Source: an uncultured Eubacteriales bacterium
GTDB lineage: Bacteria > Bacillota > Clostridia > Oscillospirales > Oscillospiraceae
Direction: 5' to 3'
DNA: 18,778 nt
Assembly (NCBI GenBank): GCA_900549405.1
Contig: URNZ01000036.1
Coordinates: 1-18,778, forward strand
Part shown: in pieces, positions 1-6,965 of the stretch
Numbering within the stretch: position 1 is the stretch's first letter
How the letters are laid out: each line of letters opens with the position of its first letter
The notes under the pieces: generated by a model
Databases searched by the model: none
Seen by the model: only the letters and a program-made list of their open reading frames with translations
What the model was told of the DNA's origin: nothing
Translations under genes and position numbers: made by a program

Positions 1-266
1 CGCTGGAGGGTCTTGGCCTCCTCCGGGGGGATGACATAGCGCACGTTCTCGCCAAAGCCAGTGGTCACGCCATAGATGGCCCGGTTCTCCGCCAGAAAGC
101 GGTCAATGAGCCGCCGGTTGGCCCGGATGTTCTCGCAGAACTCCGGGGAGAAGATCAGCTCGGCGTGATAGCGGACCACCGCCATGAACTCCTCCAGGGT
201 GTTCTTGCAGTCGGTGAGACAGACCTGCTTGATGCCGGCCGGATCTTGATTCAAAAGCGTATTCAT
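1..266 (-). CDS. hutH: Histidine/aromatic amino acid ammonia-lyase, N-terminal part (runs off the window edge)
   Basis: This is the first 88 codons of an ammonia-lyase that removes ammonia non-oxidatively from histidine (giving urocanate) or from an aromatic amino acid. The N-terminal segment carries the family hallmark AIYGVTTGFGENV, which contains the catalytic-loop Tyr-Gly-x-x-T-G-F-G seen in HutH, PAL and TAL enzymes. The MIO-forming Ala-Ser-Gly triad would lie beyond the window, so the substrate cannot be read. The ATG at 266 is preceded by AAAGGGGAG at suitable spacing. The leader carries a sigma-54-type promoter (341-356), suggesting nitrogen or amino-acid controlled expression. Histidine ammonia-lyase is the most common member in Clostridia, but an aromatic amino acid lyase or mutase is not excluded. 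Confidence 0.85.
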   Translation of the reverse strand, partial: MNTLLNQDPAGIKQVCLTDCKNTLEEFMAVVRYHAELIFSPEFCENIRANRRLIDRFLAENRAIYGVTTGFGENVRYVIPPEEAKTLQ

Positions 267-340
267 AAAGGAAAGCTCCCCTTTCTATGTTCATGCGTGC
301 CTGCTTCCAGGCCGCCGTTTGTTCTTACGCTTTTATAAAT

Positions 341-356
341 AGCAAATCCCGTGCCA
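341..356 (-). promoter_or_regulatory. Sigma-54 (RpoN) -24/-12 promoter for the ammonia-lyase gene
   Basis: Read on the minus strand the sequence is TGGCACGGGATTTGCT. It matches the sigma-54 consensus TGGCACG-N4-TTGCW at every defined base, with GG and GC elements at the correct spacing. It points at the ammonia-lyase start about 75 bp downstream, with a predicted transcription start near 331. No convincing sigma-70 pair was found in the same leader: TTGGCA and TATAAA are only 14 bp apart. Transcription would need a bacterial enhancer-binding protein, which is not in this window. Confidence 0.7.
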
Positions 357-461
357 AGCACTCCCCTTTTGAAAAATTTATTTTCCCGTCAGAAAATAAG
401 CGCTATTTTTACTGAGACACCGGGGTTTCTTTCGTTTTTTCTGCCCCGATGTTTCGGCGTT

Positions 462-479
462 TGGGACGCTCCGGTCCCA
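462..479. promoter_or_regulatory. Candidate enhancer-binding-protein site upstream of the sigma-54 promoter
   Basis: There is a perfect inverted repeat, TGGGAC-N6-GTCCCA, centred about 115 bp upstream of the -24 element, which is the distance range usual for activator sites of sigma-54 promoters. A second loose inverted repeat, CGGGG (421-425) and CCCCG (444-448), and an AT-rich one, TTATTTTC-N6-GAAAATAA (378-399), lie between it and the promoter. The role is inferred from position only. Confidence 0.35.
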
Positions 480-533
480 TTCCGCTTCAAATAAACTGCA
501 AATTTTTTTGTCATGTGCATAGAAATATTGCAT

Positions 534-764
534 CTCGTCAGCGAGTGGGGCACCAGCCGGGCCGACGGCAGCGGCGGCGTGTTCACCCAGGAGAGCGAGA
601 CCTGGCTGAACTTCCTCCACCAAAACGGCATCAGCTGGGCCAACTGGTCCCTCTGCGACAAAAACGAGACCTCCGCCGCCCTGAAACCAGGCACCCCAAC
701 AAACCGCCCCTGGACAGGCAACGACCTGACCCCCTCCGGGAAATTCGTCTTTTCGCACTTTTAA
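534..764 (+). pseudogene. GH5 cellulase (endoglucanase), C-terminal remnant
   Basis: About 77 codons match the C-terminal end of bacterial GH5 endoglucanases. They contain VSEWGTS, whose Glu (codon 543-545) is the catalytic nucleophile, followed by the strand and loop motif [11 protein letters not shown] and ETSAALKPG, and the end motif SGKFVF. The rest of the (beta/alpha)8 barrel, including the acid/base Glu, is missing. The frame upstream holds a TAA at 492-494 and unrelated AT-rich sequence, so homology seems to start around 534. An ATG at 513 lies in frame but has no clear ribosome binding site. The natural stop is TAA at 762-764. The piece cannot form an active cellulase, so it reads as a deletion relic of a larger gene. 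Confidence 0.75.
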
Positions 765-784
765 GCGGCGGACATTTTCTCCCT

Positions 785-812
785 TTGCAAACAGGTCTGA
801 CTATGATAAAAT
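785..812 (+). promoter_or_regulatory. Sigma-70-type promoter with extended -10, for nudC and downstream genes
   Basis: TTGCAA (785-790) and TAAAAT (807-812) are 16 bp apart, with a TGA directly before the -10 giving an extended -10 (TGn). The expected start is near 819, leaving a leader of about 50 nt before nudC. No other strong promoter was seen before the terminator at 3480, so it may drive nudC, the nitroreductase and the CARF nuclease together. Confidence 0.6.
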
Positions 813-871
813 AAATTGTCAAACAACAAAATTCCCGCTTGAGCGGCGTATCATTGCGAGGCTAACACACC

Positions 872-1708
872 ATGATCCAAGACATATTTCCCCATGTATT
901 TCACAACGAATTTCACGAGCGCGAGAGTCTTCCCGGCGATTTTGTCGCCGTTTTCTCCGGCGGGAAGACCTATCTGAGCCAGGGCGGCGCTCTTCCCACC
1001 GCGGCGGAGATAAAGGCCCTGGGGGTGAAAGAACACGAGCTGGTCTATCTCTTTGAGATCGATCAGACGGCCTTCTTCCTCCTCTGGACGGTGCCTGATG
1101 CCGTAAAAACGGCGCTGGTGGAGCAGGGCACCGGCATATTTCGCAATATGAAACCTACTTATATGGCTCTGGCCGGGTCCACGGCTCTGCACCTGTCCGC
1201 CTGGTATCGCTCCAACCGGTTCTGTGGTCGGTGCGGCGCCGCCATGGAGCGGGACAAGGTGGAGCGGGCCATGCGCTGCCCCAGCTGCGACCAGGTGGTC
1301 TATCCCCGCATCAACCCGGCGGTCCTGGCGGCGGTGCGCCACCGGGACAAGCTGCTGCTGACCCACTATGCCAACCGGCCCAACGCCACCCGCTATGCCC
1401 TGGTGGCCGGCTTCACCGAGATCGGCGAGACCCTGGAGGACACCGTCCGGCGGGAGGTCATGGAGGAGGTCCATCTGCCCATCAAGAACATCCGCTATCA
1501 CGGCAGCCAGCCCTGGGGCTTTGCCGGGAACATCATGGTGGGCTTTTGGGCGGACCTGGACAGCGAGGACGAGACGGTGATCTTAGACCGCAGCGAGCTG
1601 GACGAGGGCGTGTGGCTCTCCCGGGAGGAAATTCCCGTGGACGAGAACCCCGCCTCCCTCACCCACACCATGATCCAGCTGTTCCGCCAGGGGCAGGACC
1701 CCAAGTAA
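872..1708 (+). CDS. nudC: NAD(H) pyrophosphatase, Nudix family NudC
   Basis: This 278-residue protein is predicted to cleave NADH/NAD to NMN(H) and AMP and, as known for NudC, may remove NAD caps from RNA. The order is typical: an N-terminal domain (about 1-110), a zinc ribbon with FCGRCG and RCPSC (about 117-140), then a Nudix domain whose box begins GFTEIGE and continues RREVMEEVHL. The NudC-specific SQPW motif follows (HGSQPWGFAG). Two details differ from the textbook family: the Gly of REVxEExG is His, and the motif after SQPW is GFAG rather than PFP. The ATG at 872 has a GAGG about 10 nt upstream. An 80-bp gap with no terminator separates it from the nitroreductase, so co-transcription is likely. 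Confidence 0.9.
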   Translation: MIQDIFPHVFHNEFHERESLPGDFVAVFSGGKTYLSQGGALPTAAEIKALGVKEHELVYLFEIDQTAFFLLWTVPDAVKTALVEQGTGIFRNMKPTYMALAGSTALHLSAWYRSNRFCGRCGAAMERDKVERAMRCPSCDQVVYPRINPAVLAAVRHRDKLLLTHYANRPNATRYALVAGFTEIGETLEDTVRREVMEEVHLPIKNIRYHGSQPWGFAGNIMVGFWADLDSEDETVILDRSELDEGVWLSREEIPVDENPASLTHTMIQLFRQGQDPK

Positions 1709-1788
1709 TTTCTGCAACACATAACGATATACAAACACACAAAAGCAGCCCCTTGGGCTGGCATACTTACGGACAGGAGGAATTTTCA

Positions 1789-2301
1789 ATGGACTTTATG
1801 GAAACCGTCAAGAACCGCTATTCCTGCAAAAAATTTGATGGCCGCCCGGTGCCCCAGGACAAGCTGGACGCCATTTTAGAGGCCGGACGCCTGGCCCCCA
1901 CGGCCAAGAATTTGCAGGAGCAGCACATCTATGTGGCCCAGACCCCCCAGGCCCTGGCCAAGATCGACGGGGTCACCCCCTGCCGCTATGGCGCGTCCAC
2001 GGTGCTGGTGGTGGCCTTTGACCGGAACAACGTGTTCACCTATCCTGGGGAGCAGCGGGACTCCGGCGTGGAGGACGCCTCCATCGTGGCCACCCACCTG
2101 ATGCTGGCCGCCGCCGCTCTGGGGGTGGACAGCTGCTGGATCAACTTCTTCGACCCGGCGGTGCTGGCCCGCGACTTAGGTCTGCCGGAGCACGAAGAAA
2201 TCCTCATGCTCCTGGACCTGGGCTATGCCGCCCCCGGCTTCAAGCCCCTGCCCAACCACACCAGCCGCAAGCCCCTCTCCGACACCGTGAGCTATCTATG
2301 A
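1789..2301 (+). CDS. Nitroreductase family protein (FMN-dependent NAD(P)H oxidoreductase)
   Basis: This is a 170-residue single-domain nitroreductase. The N-terminal signature RYSCKKFDGRPV and the segment LEAGRLAPTAKNLQ are the usual FMN-phosphate and active-site regions; the C-terminal GYAAPGFKPLPNHTSRKPL is also typical. Such enzymes form FMN-containing homodimers and use NAD(P)H; the substrate cannot be predicted. The ATG at 1789 was chosen because CAGGAGG lies 8 nt upstream and homology starts there; the same frame stays open back into nudC, but that extension is nudC read in the wrong frame. The stop overlaps the start of the CARF nuclease gene (ATGA), so the two are probably translationally coupled. 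Confidence 0.88.
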   Translation: MDFMETVKNRYSCKKFDGRPVPQDKLDAILEAGRLAPTAKNLQEQHIYVAQTPQALAKIDGVTPCRYGASTVLVVAFDRNNVFTYPGEQRDSGVEDASIVATHLMLAAAALGVDSCWINFFDPAVLARDLGLPEHEEILMLLDLGYAAPGFKPLPNHTSRKPLSDTVSYL

Positions 2302-3476
2302 ACACCCTGATCGAACTGTATGACGAGCGGGCCATTGAGAACATCCTCGCCCCGGACATGTTCCGCCCCCAGCGCATCGTCTATCTCTGCCCCGGGGAGA
2401 TCGTCCGGGACCACACCCGCCAGGCCAAGCTGGCTGACTTCTTCCGGCGGCGGGGCTGGGAGCCGGAGCTTGTCTTTGTGGAGGCCAGCCTGTTTAAATC
2501 AGACCGCATCCTGCGCCAGCTGATCTCCATCGGGGAGAAGTATCCCGGCTGCGCCCTGGACGTCACCGGCGGCAGCGACGCAGCCCTGTTCGCGGCGGGG
2601 ATGTTCGCCGCCCAGCGGGGCGTGCCCGCCTTTACTTACTCCCGGAAGAAGAACCGCTTCTATAACATCTCCGGCGCGGCCTTTGCCGACGACCTGACCT
2701 GTCCCCTCGCCTATTCCATTGAGGAATTCTTCCTCATGGCCGGAGGGACGCTGCTGCCCGGGCGGGTGGACAACCACATCCTGTCCCGGTATCTGCCCGA
2801 CTTCGACGCCCTCTTCGCCTGCTTTCTCCAGTTCCGCCGGGAGTGGAGCGATATCGTCGCCTACATCCAGCGCATCTCCCCCGGGGAGTACGGCCAGACC
2901 CCGCCCCTGTCCATCTGCGGCGGCTATACGGTAAAGGGCGACCACGGGACCCGGAACACCGCCAACGAGGCGGCCTTGCAGGCCATGGCCCAGATCGATT
3001 TCATCCGGGACCTGCACATCGTCCCCGGGGAGCAGGTGTCCTTCTCCTTCCGGGACCTGCACGCCCGCGCCTGGCTGCGGGATGTGGGCAGCGCCCTGGA
3101 GCTGTACGCCTATAAGGCCTGCGTCGACTCCGGCATCTTCCACGACGTCATCAGCAGCGCCGTGGTGCGCTGGGACGAGGTGCTGGGCCACGGCAGCGTC
3201 TCCAACGAGATCGACGTGATGGCCGCCCGGGGCGTGATCCCGCTGTTTCTCAGCTGCAAGGCCTGCGACGTGAAGACGGAGGCCCTGAATGAGCTGGCCA
3301 TCCTCCGGGACCGCTTCGGCGGAAAGGGGGCCAAAGCGGCCATCGTCACCACCGAGCCATGCCACGCCGCCGCCCGCCACCGGGCCGCCCAGCTGGGTAT
3401 CGCCGTCATTGATTTAGAAGAGCTGAAAACCGGCCAGCTGGTCCACCGGCTGAAGGTCATTATGAAAGTGGAATAA
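2298..3476 (+). CDS. CARF-domain PD-(D/E)XK nuclease, DUF1887 / Card1 (Can2)-like
   Basis: This 392-residue protein resembles the DUF1887 family, whose member Card1/Can2 is a nuclease switched on by cyclic tetra-adenylate made by type III CRISPR complexes. Residues 1-150 look like a CARF domain, with the nucleotide-fold strand IVYLCPGE (27-34) and the ligand loop LDVTGGSDAALFAAG (87-101). Residues about 255-392 look like a PD-(D/E)XK nuclease: E268 in ALELYAY, D306 in NEIDVM, then S319-C320-K321 in LFLSCK, followed by FGGKGAKAAIV. The usual acidic residue of the (D/E)xK motif is Ser here. The gene overlaps the nitroreductase by 4 nt and converges on the type III effector operon, which supports a signalling role. 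DUF1887 proteins also occur away from CRISPR loci, so the link is an inference. Confidence 0.8.
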   Translation: MNTLIELYDERAIENILAPDMFRPQRIVYLCPGEIVRDHTRQAKLADFFRRRGWEPELVFVEASLFKSDRILRQLISIGEKYPGCALDVTGGSDAALFAAGMFAAQRGVPAFTYSRKKNRFYNISGAAFADDLTCPLAYSIEEFFLMAGGTLLPGRVDNHILSRYLPDFDALFACFLQFRREWSDIVAYIQRISPGEYGQTPPLSICGGYTVKGDHGTRNTANEAALQAMAQIDFIRDLHIVPGEQVSFSFRDLHARAWLRDVGSALELYAYKACVDSGIFHDVISSAVVRWDEVLGHGSVSNEIDVMAARGVIPLFLSCKACDVKTEALNELAILRDRFGGKGAKAAIVTTEPCHAAARHRAAQLGIAVIDLEELKTGQLVHRLKVIMKVE

Positions 3477-3479
3477 GCA

Positions 3480-3517
3480 AAAAGCAGACGCTCACAAACC
3501 CGTGGGCGTCTGCTTTT
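3480..3517. terminator. Bidirectional intrinsic terminator between the CARF nuclease and the cas operon
   Basis: A perfect 12-bp inverted repeat, AAAAGCAGACGC (3480-3491) and GCGTCTGCTTTT (3506-3517), extends inward by four more pairs (one U-G wobble) to leave a 6-nt loop. It has a T tract on both strands, so it can end the plus-strand nuclease transcript and the minus-strand cas transcript. Confidence 0.88.
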
Positions 3518-3526
3518 CTGTTCTCT

Positions 3527-5332
3527 TTAATGGCGGCTATATTTTTGGGCCAGCTGGGCCATCAGCTCCTCCATGGTGGGGGCAGTTTTTTCTTCCGGCG
3601 GCTTCGCCAGTTCCCCCTCATCCGCCCGGAAGTCGGCCACGGTGGGCAGAGGCTGGCGGACGTTTTTATACTCCTCCAGGGCCATATAGCCCGCCCTCTC
3701 CCCTGGCTGGATTTGGCGGCGGAGATAGAAAAAGTCCTTTATCTCCGCCCGGCTGCGGATGGACGGCTGCTTCAGCCGCAACCTGTCTGCGGCATAGCGG
3801 TCATAGGCGCGGATGTAGTCCTCCACCCGGTCCGTCCGGTCCGCCCCTGCCGGGCCGCACAGATTTTCAGGGCTGTACAGCTCTGTCGGGTCCGTCTCCA
3901 CCAGCCGGTCGATGTGCAGTTCCATCCGGCCCAGGCCCAGGGGCTTGCCCATGCCCAGGCTCTGATAGCAGCCCTCATCCAGCCGCAGGCACCACAACAG
4001 CAGGCCCAGCTCGTCCTCGTGGAGGTTCTGAAAGCGAATGACCCCCCGGAACCGGGTCCCCTTGGGCAGGGGCCGCAGCGTGGACTGGACCTTCTCTTTT
4101 CCCGCCGGGACCTTTCCCGGCTCTTTCAGCCAATATTGCTTATAGCCCCGCAGGCGGAAGCCCTCCTGGGCATAGTTTTTCCCCTCCGCCACATAGCCGG
4201 GGTAATAGCTGGGCTTGGGTCCCGCCAGCACCGCCCCCAGGGGCGGCTCCGGCTTCACCTGGCCCAGGGCGGGAAGATCGCCGAAAGACACCCTTGAGCG
4301 ATAGGCCCCCTCCGGCCCCGCAAAGCCCAATATCCCGTGGGGATAGTCCACCCCCGGCTCGGCCTGGGCGTCCCGGTGCCGCTGGGGCAGGCCCTGGGAC
4401 AGGGCGCTGCCATAGCCGATGCGCAGAAACAGGCTCATACCGAAGTAGGTGTGCCCCTCATGGCGGAGGTAGAAGACGGGCTTCTCCTCCCCCGCTCGGG
4501 GCAAGGCCCAAAAGTTTGCCCGGCCCAGCACATTTTTCCGGTTCTCCCAGTCCTCCTGATAGGACAGCACGTCCTGGTCGCTCAGCTCCAACGCCGGTTT
4601 GTCCTCGTCCGCCTGGGGGAAGAGATACAGGTGGTTGGGCCTGCCCACCGGCCTGCCCGTGACCAGCAGCATCCCCCGCTCCATGCCGGGGACGGGGGCG
4701 GCGCTGCGGCGGAGGGCCGTGACCCTCTCACCCACCGCCCGATAGGCCACCGGCACGGCCTGGGCCGGGTCCAGACCCAGGGCCGCCGCGTCCGGGTGCT
4801 TTCTGGACACCCGGAGATAGGTCCCGGCCACCGGCCGGATGACGTATCCCCTGCCGGTGCTGCGCAGATATCCGGCCCGGACCTTGGTGGGGACGGAAAC
4901 AGACCGCCCCCGGTCAACCTTCCGGGTCTCCACCCCCAGGGCCGCCTGGTAATACGCTTTCAGGGCGCCCCCGGCGCTCCCCCGGGCCGCCGCCATCTCC
5001 CGGAAGTAGATCTGCACGTCCTCAAAGTCCTCCCCCGGATGGACGCATCCAAAGCCCAGTATCTGCATGTTCTGCCGCACCATGCCCCGGATGGTGGAGC
5101 CGGGCAGGGCGTATTGACCGTTAGGGGCACGGAAAAAGTTGTCTCTCCCGTCTGAGACGAACACCGGGGTATCCGCCGTCATGGTCACGTGGATCTCCCC
5201 GCTTTTCAGGGCCGGGTCGATTTGGTCATGGCGGGGCAGCTCCTCCGGCCCGGCGTAGCGCAGGAGCACCTTCTCGGAGAAGGGCACGAAGTTATAGGGG
5301 GCGTGGACTTTGGACTTAGACTGCTCACCCAT
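3527..5332 (-). CDS. cas7: Type III-D Cas7-like RAMP protein with large insertion (TIGR03986 type, 'Cas7-insertion')
   Basis: This 601-residue RAMP protein is likely the backbone subunit at one end of the effector filament. The N-terminus carries PYNFVPF (12-18), then the first RAMP segment (44-95) with TPVFVSDGRDNFF and the hallmark YALPGSTIRGMVRQ. D64 sits where Csm3-type subunits have their RNase aspartate, allowing for a two-residue shorter loop. A stretch of roughly 300 residues then interrupts the fold before the glycine-rich loop GMGKPLGLGRM (about 455-468), as in the Cas7-insertion subunit of the III-Dv complex. The C-terminal 125 residues are charged and helical. The start overlaps the end of the csx19-like gene by 8 nt and has AAGGAGGG upstream. 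It is the last gene before the terminator. Confidence 0.8.
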   Translation of the reverse strand: MGEQSKSKVHAPYNFVPFSEKVLLRYAGPEELPRHDQIDPALKSGEIHVTMTADTPVFVSDGRDNFFRAPNGQYALPGSTIRGMVRQNMQILGFGCVHPGEDFEDVQIYFREMAAARGSAGGALKAYYQAALGVETRKVDRGRSVSVPTKVRAGYLRSTGRGYVIRPVAGTYLRVSRKHPDAAALGLDPAQAVPVAYRAVGERVTALRRSAAPVPGMERGMLLVTGRPVGRPNHLYLFPQADEDKPALELSDQDVLSYQEDWENRKNVLGRANFWALPRAGEEKPVFYLRHEGHTYFGMSLFLRIGYGSALSQGLPQRHRDAQAEPGVDYPHGILGFAGPEGAYRSRVSFGDLPALGQVKPEPPLGAVLAGPKPSYYPGYVAEGKNYAQEGFRLRGYKQYWLKEPGKVPAGKEKVQSTLRPLPKGTRFRGVIRFQNLHEDELGLLLWCLRLDEGCYQSLGMGKPLGLGRMELHIDRLVETDPTELYSPENLCGPAGADRTDRVEDYIRAYDRYAADRLRLKQPSIRSRAEIKDFFYLRRQIQPGERAGYMALEEYKNVRQPLPTVADFRADEGELAKPPEEKTAPTMEELMAQLAQKYSRH

Positions 5333-5699
5333 TCGCTCCGCCCTCCTTCCAGCCGCTCAGCCGGGTGGCCGCGATATAGGCCTGCCCGTCCTCGTCCCAG
5401 TCCAGGACACGGGTCACGGTGATGGACCTGCCAAAGCGCGGGTTCTCGATCTGGTACTCCTCCTCCATCACGTGGTCCTCCGGCTCCCCCGTCAGGGCCA
5501 CGGCACGCAGGCCGTCCTCCCCGGGGAAGAGCCGTATCTCCCGGTCCCGGCTGAAAAAGCGGGCCTCCAGCAGCTCCTCCAGGTCCGCCGTCAGGGGCGT
5601 CCGGCCCAGGGCCACCTGGCTGAGGGAGCGGACCCAGGCGAAGGGCAGCTTCTGCCCCGCCTCCAGGGCCGCTTGAATATCTATGGTTTCCTGTTTCAT
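5325..5699 (-). CDS. csx19: Csx19-like small subunit of the type III-D effector
   Basis: This is a 124-residue acidic protein. Recognisable parts are a helical start, the segment LLEARFFSRDREIRLFPG (about 43-60), and a C-terminal strand pair VTRVLDWDEDGQAYIA ending in RLSGW. Length, gene position between the Cas7-2x and Cas7-insertion genes, and the 'ARFF...E(I/L)R' plus 'TR...D.DG' pattern fit Csx19 (TIGR03984), the small protein specific to III-D effectors. Its biochemical role is not established beyond being part of that complex. It overlaps its upstream neighbour by 4 nt (ATGA) and has GGAGGAGG before the start. Similarity is by recalled pattern only, so the assignment is less sure than that of the RAMP genes. 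Confidence 0.55.
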   Translation of the reverse strand: MKQETIDIQAALEAGQKLPFAWVRSLSQVALGRTPLTADLEELLEARFFSRDREIRLFPGEDGLRAVALTGEPEDHVMEEEYQIENPRFGRSITVTRVLDWDEDGQAYIAATRLSGWKEGGANG

Positions 5700-6964
5700 G
5701 TCCGTTCCTCCTCCAGCGCGCCCAGCCAGGTCTTGAAGATATCCTCCGGGTCCTCCGCCGTGCAGCGCCGCTCCCGGTCAAAGGTCAGCGACGCCCGCCT
5801 GCCGTCTGACAGGGTGGCGGTGAGCCGGTCCACCTGGACATAGCCCCGGCCAATGGCGCCGCCGCTGCCCAGGTTATACAGCCCCGCCCCCAGGTCCCGC
5901 AGGGCGTACAGCAGCAGGCCGCAGTCCGCCGGGGCGTCTGGGGCAGAGATGCGCAGTTCTAAGTCGCAGCGCAGCGGCTCCTCGGTGAACAGCCCGCCCC
6001 GGATCACGCCGCCGGTAAAGCGGTTGATGCGGATGCGGCTGATCTGCTTTTTCTGGGGCTGGGTGATAACGCCGTCCTCAAAAAATACCTGTCCGGGCAG
6101 ACCGTTGTCCTCCGCCCCGGCCCCCCGGCCAAACAGGGCCTCTGTCCGCCCTTTGGACAGGCCCAGCGCCGCCGCGATCTGCTCCGCCCTGGCCCGCACT
6201 GCCCCCTTTATGGAGGAGCCGGGGAGCACGGGCCGCCCGTTCTCCGTCAGGTTGGGGGTATAGGCCCCCCGCCGTTCCCCATTCTCCAGAGGCGCGCCGG
6301 AGCGAATGAGCAGGCTGTCCGCCCGTCCGGTGAGGACAAAGGTCACCCGCCCCCCGCCGGTCTCCTCCGGCAGGGTCAGGAGTTCGTCGGCGGGCTCGTC
6401 CGCCAGCCACGCCCGCCGGTCCGCCGGGTCCGTCAGGTCAAAGCACCGGCGGCGGACGGTCAGGCTCACCCGGCCAAAGCCGCCGCTCTTCTGTCCGCCC
6501 AGGCGGATCTGGCCGCTGTGCAGGGCCGCCAGCAGTCCTTCCACCGCCCGCAGTTCCCCCTCGTCCCGTGTCAGGCCCAGCCAGGTCAATGTAAAGGAAA
6601 ACCGGCTGTCAGCGGCGAGGTGGGCCACGTCGAATTTTCCGCCCGCTGCCGCTGTCCCGGTGGCCCGGTCTATACGCAGCCGGGACCGGGTCTGACACTG
6701 GGCGTCGGCGTCGAACACCCCGTCAGAGACGATCAGCCGCCCGCTCTGTTTTTGGCTGCCGAACAGTTTCTCGGCCATGTCCGGGTCCAAAGCCGCCAGG
6801 TGCTCCCGCATGGCCCCGGCGATGGAGCTGCCCTGGATCAGGGCGGTCCCGTCCCAGCTGCGCAGAATGCGCTCCGTGTCCCCGTCGATCCCGCCGGTGC
6901 GCAGGGGCGTGGCGCAGCGGGCCTGGGCCTCATACCGGGCCGCGTAAGTATAGGTCGCCGCCAT
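5696..6964 (-). CDS. cas7: Tandem Cas7 (Csm3-like) RAMP fusion, 'Cas7-2x' of type III-D
   Basis: This 422-residue protein contains two Csm3-like units in a row. Unit 1 (about 4-172) has TPLRTGGIDGDTERIL, the clasp LIQGSSIAGAMRE and the glycine loop GQKSGGFGRV. Unit 2 (about 205-385) has PVLPGSSIKGAVRAR, the RINRFTGGVIRGGLF segment and the loop SGGAIGRGYV. Aligning each back from the GSS motif to Csm3 puts D29 of unit 1 on the catalytic aspartate and Y235 of unit 2 on the same position, so only the first unit is predicted to cut target RNA. The start at 6964 was chosen over the longer frame at 7006: GGAGGAGGG lies just upstream, it begins 1 nt after the previous stop, and the extra 14 residues do not look like RAMP sequence. 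Confidence 0.85.
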   Translation of the reverse strand: MAATYTYAARYEAQARCATPLRTGGIDGDTERILRSWDGTALIQGSSIAGAMREHLAALDPDMAEKLFGSQKQSGRLIVSDGVFDADAQCQTRSRLRIDRATGTAAAGGKFDVAHLAADSRFSFTLTWLGLTRDEGELRAVEGLLAALHSGQIRLGGQKSGGFGRVSLTVRRRCFDLTDPADRRAWLADEPADELLTLPEETGGGRVTFVLTGRADSLLIRSGAPLENGERRGAYTPNLTENGRPVLPGSSIKGAVRARAEQIAAALGLSKGRTEALFGRGAGAEDNGLPGQVFFEDGVITQPQKKQISRIRINRFTGGVIRGGLFTEEPLRCDLELRISAPDAPADCGLLLYALRDLGAGLYNLGSGGAIGRGYVQVDRLTATLSDGRRASLTFDRERRCTAEDPEDIFKTWLGALEEERT

Positions 6965-6965
6965 G

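Noticed and set aside
331..356. A sigma-70 promoter TTGGCA/TATAAA for the ammonia-lyase gene
   Set aside because: Spacing is 14 bp, too short; the same bases fit the sigma-54 consensus exactly.
449..814. A 121-codon plus-strand frame over the GH5 remnant
   Set aside because: It is in a different frame from the GH5 match, with basic low-complexity composition and no similarity.
1745..1760. Small hairpin AGCCC-CTT-GGGCT between nudC and the nitroreductase as a terminator
   Set aside because: It has a five-base-pair stem, a three-base loop and no T run; too weak to call.
1231..1788. An open plus-strand frame that would extend the nitroreductase by about 186 codons at its N-terminus
   Set aside because: The extension is nudC read in another frame (Gly, Arg, Pro-rich, no domain), and a strong ribosome binding site sits before the ATG at 1789.
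2499..3380. A 293-codon minus-strand frame opposite the CARF nuclease
   Set aside because: It is an antisense shadow; the plus strand has consistent domain motifs and a coupled start.
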